DNA of 64,000 bases from Ailanthus altissimus (Eukaryota; Streptophyta; Magnoliopsida; Sapindales; Simaroubaceae), in NCBI GenBank assembly GCA_946807835.1, contig OX327683.1, positions 1,555,001 through 1,619,000 on the forward strand. The letters run 5' to 3'. Positions 60,701-64,000 of the stretch are shown piece by piece. The first letter of the stretch is position 1. Every line of letters begins with the position of its first letter. Position numbers and translations under genes: made by a program. The notes below the pieces were generated by a model. It did not search any database. It was given only the letters and a program-made list of their open reading frames with translations, and had not been told where the DNA came from.

Positions 60701-62679
60701 ATGGATGTGGCACATGCATTTGCTTTGTGTATTAAAATGAAACCCTAAAAAGAAGCTCAATTTTATTTTATTTTATTTTAATTTTACTTTTTTCATCTTT
60801 GTGAAGCTATAAGGAAACTTCCAACTTCCCAAGGAACATGCCCTCCATATGAAGAAAGAACAAAAAATAATAACAATAATAACATAACAATGTACAAATT
60901 GTGGATTTAGCTTGTCAATTTCTGTTAATTTCATCAGTTTCCATGCAGAGCCAACAATTAGTACTTTATTAATACACAACTTTATTTATTTTTTGCCCTT
61001 TATAAGGAGAAAGAATCCAAAACTCTTCCACTTTTTTGTTGTCTAAACACAAATTAAAGCAAGGATGATATGAATTGCTGTAAAATCAACTAAATAATTA
61101 AGCAAGTTGATATTTGTTTTTATTTTTTTTAAAGTTAATTAATTAAATTAACTTTGTTAAAAGTTGATGCTCATCTAATTAATCTATGGTGGTAATGTAA
61201 TAAAGTCATTATTTTTGTAAAAAAAAAAAAAAAAGGCAAATGCGGTGAAACGCCTTTGAATGCTTTTGGCTACTAATTTTAAAACGAGGGCTTGGTATTA
61301 TTGTGGTTTTGTAAGATAATATATTTTAATTATGACCAAAAAAAAAAAAAATAGTAAAAAAACAAAAAAGGGCAGTTTATTGTTTGATAAATTAATTGTG
61401 CTATTAAAGTGTTTTCGGTAGAAGTTTACTTTCTCTTTAAACTCAAGAGATTTTTTATTAGTTGAATTAATTTTTTTTATAAAAAAATTTCATTAATAAA
61501 ATAAAATAATATAAAAATTGATGTATTTAAAATTATAATTACGTTTTCATCTTCCTATATTAGAAAATCTTCTTTTCCACCACGATTGGTATGCCGCAAG
61601 TTTTCCCGAACTATTTCTAACCTGCGGTCTAGCATGGAAGATTCCTAAAAGCAAGGTTGCCGATTAGCCCAAGGTTGATAATCCTGTCATTTCATTTATG
61701 TTTGGTGCTTTTGGATGAAGGAGTCACTGTCTATGTTTGGTATGCTTATGTGGTGTAGAGGCTACCTCCTCTTCTTTTGTTGGTAAAGTTCCCGGTTGAA
61801 CGATAAAAACAATCAGAGCACTCACTTATACATTAGAGGGACAACTACTTGATTAAAAACATTTGGTAGTGCCTAAAGTATAGTGATTGGGGGCTAATTC
61901 ATATAAATGACCACATCAAACTTCTGATATTGCTAGCTCTATTGATTAAAAGACCTTTAGACTTGCTTATATAGATCGATAGGACTTCCTTTATTAGTAG
62001 TTGAGCCTTGTCTCTTCCCGTCTCTGGGTATGGAAATTATATTATAATAGTCATCTTATCTTCTTTGTTTTTATTTTTATTATACGGATTTACAGATTTA
62101 ATTTTATTGTAATTAGTTAAACTAATTGATACTCATAAAAGGTTATATGATTTTTTAAGATTATTTTAGAGGTAGACTAAATTCTCGTGAGCCAAAATTC
62201 ATAAAAATCATGCCACTAAATTTAATTTCGAACTGATTTAAACAGACTTTAGATTAGAAATATTGATGTTTAAAAAAAAGAAGTGTACTGAGTTTTTGAT
62301 TTATTTTATTAATAGGGTGTTTTCTTGGTATATAATGATCACAATGAATAAATGTTTAAAATTATAAATTATTTTTAACATTTAATTAAATTTAAAGTTA
62401 AACAATATCAATATCAAAGAATTTCAAGATAATGAAATACAAAAATAGATATTCTATTTTATTGTTTTGAAAGTTATATAATTAAAAATTCTGAGATTTG
62501 AGTGCAATATTGCACTTACATCATGTAAAATTTTAAGTTGTTATATATATATATATATTTAATTACAGGAGAGATTTTTAATGTAACAAAAACTTGAATA
62601 CAAAAGGTGGAGTTTATGAAAATAGAGGCCATAGTTGTCTTTTTATTATAAAAAAAAATAGTGTTAAGCTTATATAGTT
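60701..62679. other. Intergenic DNA
   Basis: Mostly AT-rich. The stretch 61560-62040 is less AT-rich, with short open runs on both strands but no family I recognise. It may be a fragment of an unidentified element. Confidence 0.4.
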
Positions 62680-62830
62680 GAGACATTAATTTTATATTTC
62701 GACAAATGTGGTATTAGTTAATGACTATAATTTGTTGATTTTTTTTAATTTTTATTAACATAATAATTATATAATATTAATCTATAATAAACACATCAAA
62801 TATCATATCAATTTTAAACCTTAACTTTTA
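62680..62830. mobile_element. Partial MITE, family A
   Basis: Shares ttgttgattttttttaattt, tataataattatataatatt-type sequence and aataaacacatcaaatatca with the copy at 6185-6300. Confidence 0.5.
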
Positions 62831-64000
62831 GAGTGATTTCTACTTTGCCCTAGAAAGAATAAATTGTTTTCCCTTTTTTGGATGATAAGCAAACTATAGT
62901 AGATTTTTGGTAAATTTTCTATTAAATAAATAAATCTATATGAAAATTTAAAATGCAAATGTTTGTAATTTTTTTCTTAAATATTGACGGTTAATTTTTT
63001 TATACAAGTGTTACATCTCAAATTACAATTTTAAATTTTAAATGATTACAATATTATAATTCAAATATAAATTAAATTACAAGTATAATCAACTAAACAA
63101 TTCTATTAGACAATTGGACAATTAGAGAGATTAAAACCAACCTCCTAACAACGGGAGGAACTAATAAACAACTATTCCAAACTCTGTCAATATTCAAACT
63201 CCCAATTTGGACCAAAGGATGCATGAATTTTGTCACTAGAACAAGCAATTGGGTGCTATTAACGAGTTTCTTTTAAAAATTAAAAATTCTTCAATTATAC
63301 AAAGAATTATTGAAAAGATAATTTTATTTTATCTTCTTAAAAAGCAAAATATATGAAATTTATTGAGATTTACTTAAATGAACCTAGCTATAACTAAATT
63401 TATATATTTAATGAGGACCCTAAAGTCACACAAAGAGGACAAATCTACTCTCTCATATATATATATAAAGAGCTTTACTTAAGTGGAGAGAAGGTGTACT
63501 CTACCATCCAATCTCTCTCTCTCACACACACACACACATATATATATATATAAACTCTTAAAACAAAAGTTTTATATATTTCTTATTAAATAAATAGAAT
63601 TTATAAAATTGTTCATATGCAAATGTCTGTATTCTTTAAAAAAATATTGACCAATAACTTACTTAAAAAGAAATTTTTTTTCAAATTTGTATGCATAGAA
63701 ATTATTAAATAAAAAATAACAATTTTACTTTTATTAAGGTCATTAGGCCTTGGTTACGAACTACAAAAAAAGTAGTGACTGAAGTCATACAATTTAGATG
63801 AGAACTAACCAACTCAAAGTATATATAACCCTTGATACTGTAATTCTAACAATAATTAAAGTGTTGTCGCTTTAAAGGGTGAGAGAGTTTGAGGGAGGGG
63901 AAAACCCCTCTCATATAAAGATGAAAACAAAACTTTTTTTTTTTTTTAAATTACTTACATGTTATATACTAAAAATTCTATTGAGACCCACTTAGTTTAA
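62831..64000. other. AT-rich intergenic DNA to the window end
   Basis: No gene is visible. A (CT)/(CA) run (ctctctctctcacacacaca) followed by a TA run lies at 63510-63551. Confidence 0.5.

Overview
The window looks like nuclear DNA of a flowering plant, most likely a eudicot. It is about 70% A+T. Its genes have GT-AG introns and belong to plant families: MCM2 with a plant-type N-terminus, calnexin, a DYW-class PPR protein, a PADRE/DUF4228 protein and a DUF761 protein. Between them lies a dense layer of LTR retrotransposons, LINE pieces and MITEs. The residue style of MCM2 reminds me of Sapindales (Citrus-like), but that is an impression I cannot verify. No CRISPR array, rRNA or convincing tRNA was seen, and no multi-gene system of the bacterial kind.

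Layout. 0-2.5 kb holds rearranged Ty1/copia relics and a dead 1-Cys peroxiredoxin copy. 2.5-10.2 kb is gene-free and holds a dispersed repeat, several palindromic MITEs and a duplicated segment (6.9-7.8 kb and 9.3-10.2 kb) related to the 3' flank of the next gene. 10.3-17.9 kb (minus strand) is a two-exon gene for a SNARE-associated/VTT (DedA-like) membrane protein. Its 6.85 kb intron contains Ty3/gypsy relics and a 734 bp hAT-type element with a perfect 8 bp target-site duplication. 18-27 kb is intergenic, with RNase H-like fragments and a further dispersed repeat family. 27.3-28.1 kb (plus) is an intact PADRE/DUF4228 gene with a TATA box and an AUG-stop uORF abutting its start codon. 28-36 kb is intergenic, with a second hAT-type element, a minisatellite and a second copy of the 3.2-3.9 kb repeat in opposite orientation.

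From 36.1 kb a 5'-truncated LINE (13 bp target-site duplication) sits just upstream of a PPR gene broken by several frameshifts and a stop. A broken, 5'-truncated calnexin gene converges on it. Next comes a complete Tekay-like chromovirus at 42.1-48.1 kb. It has two 1.5 kb LTRs and a large internal deletion that fuses reverse transcriptase to the integrase C-terminus. At 49.6-55.2 kb (minus) is a 16-exon MCM2 gene. Every splice phase fits a 931-residue protein, but two single-base deletions break its frame. Its promoter keeps two E2F-like sites and site II (GGCCCA) motifs.

At 57.5-58.1 kb (minus) is an intact DUF761 gene with a TATA box. The rest, 59-64 kb, holds a copia-type LTR relic, diverged tandem repeats and AT-rich DNA.

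The genes do not form a pathway. The main story is decay and repeat invasion. Three neighbouring genes (PPR, calnexin, MCM2) carry disabling lesions yet keep introns or gene-like structure, so they were not made by retroposition. The VTT, PADRE and DUF761 genes look intact.
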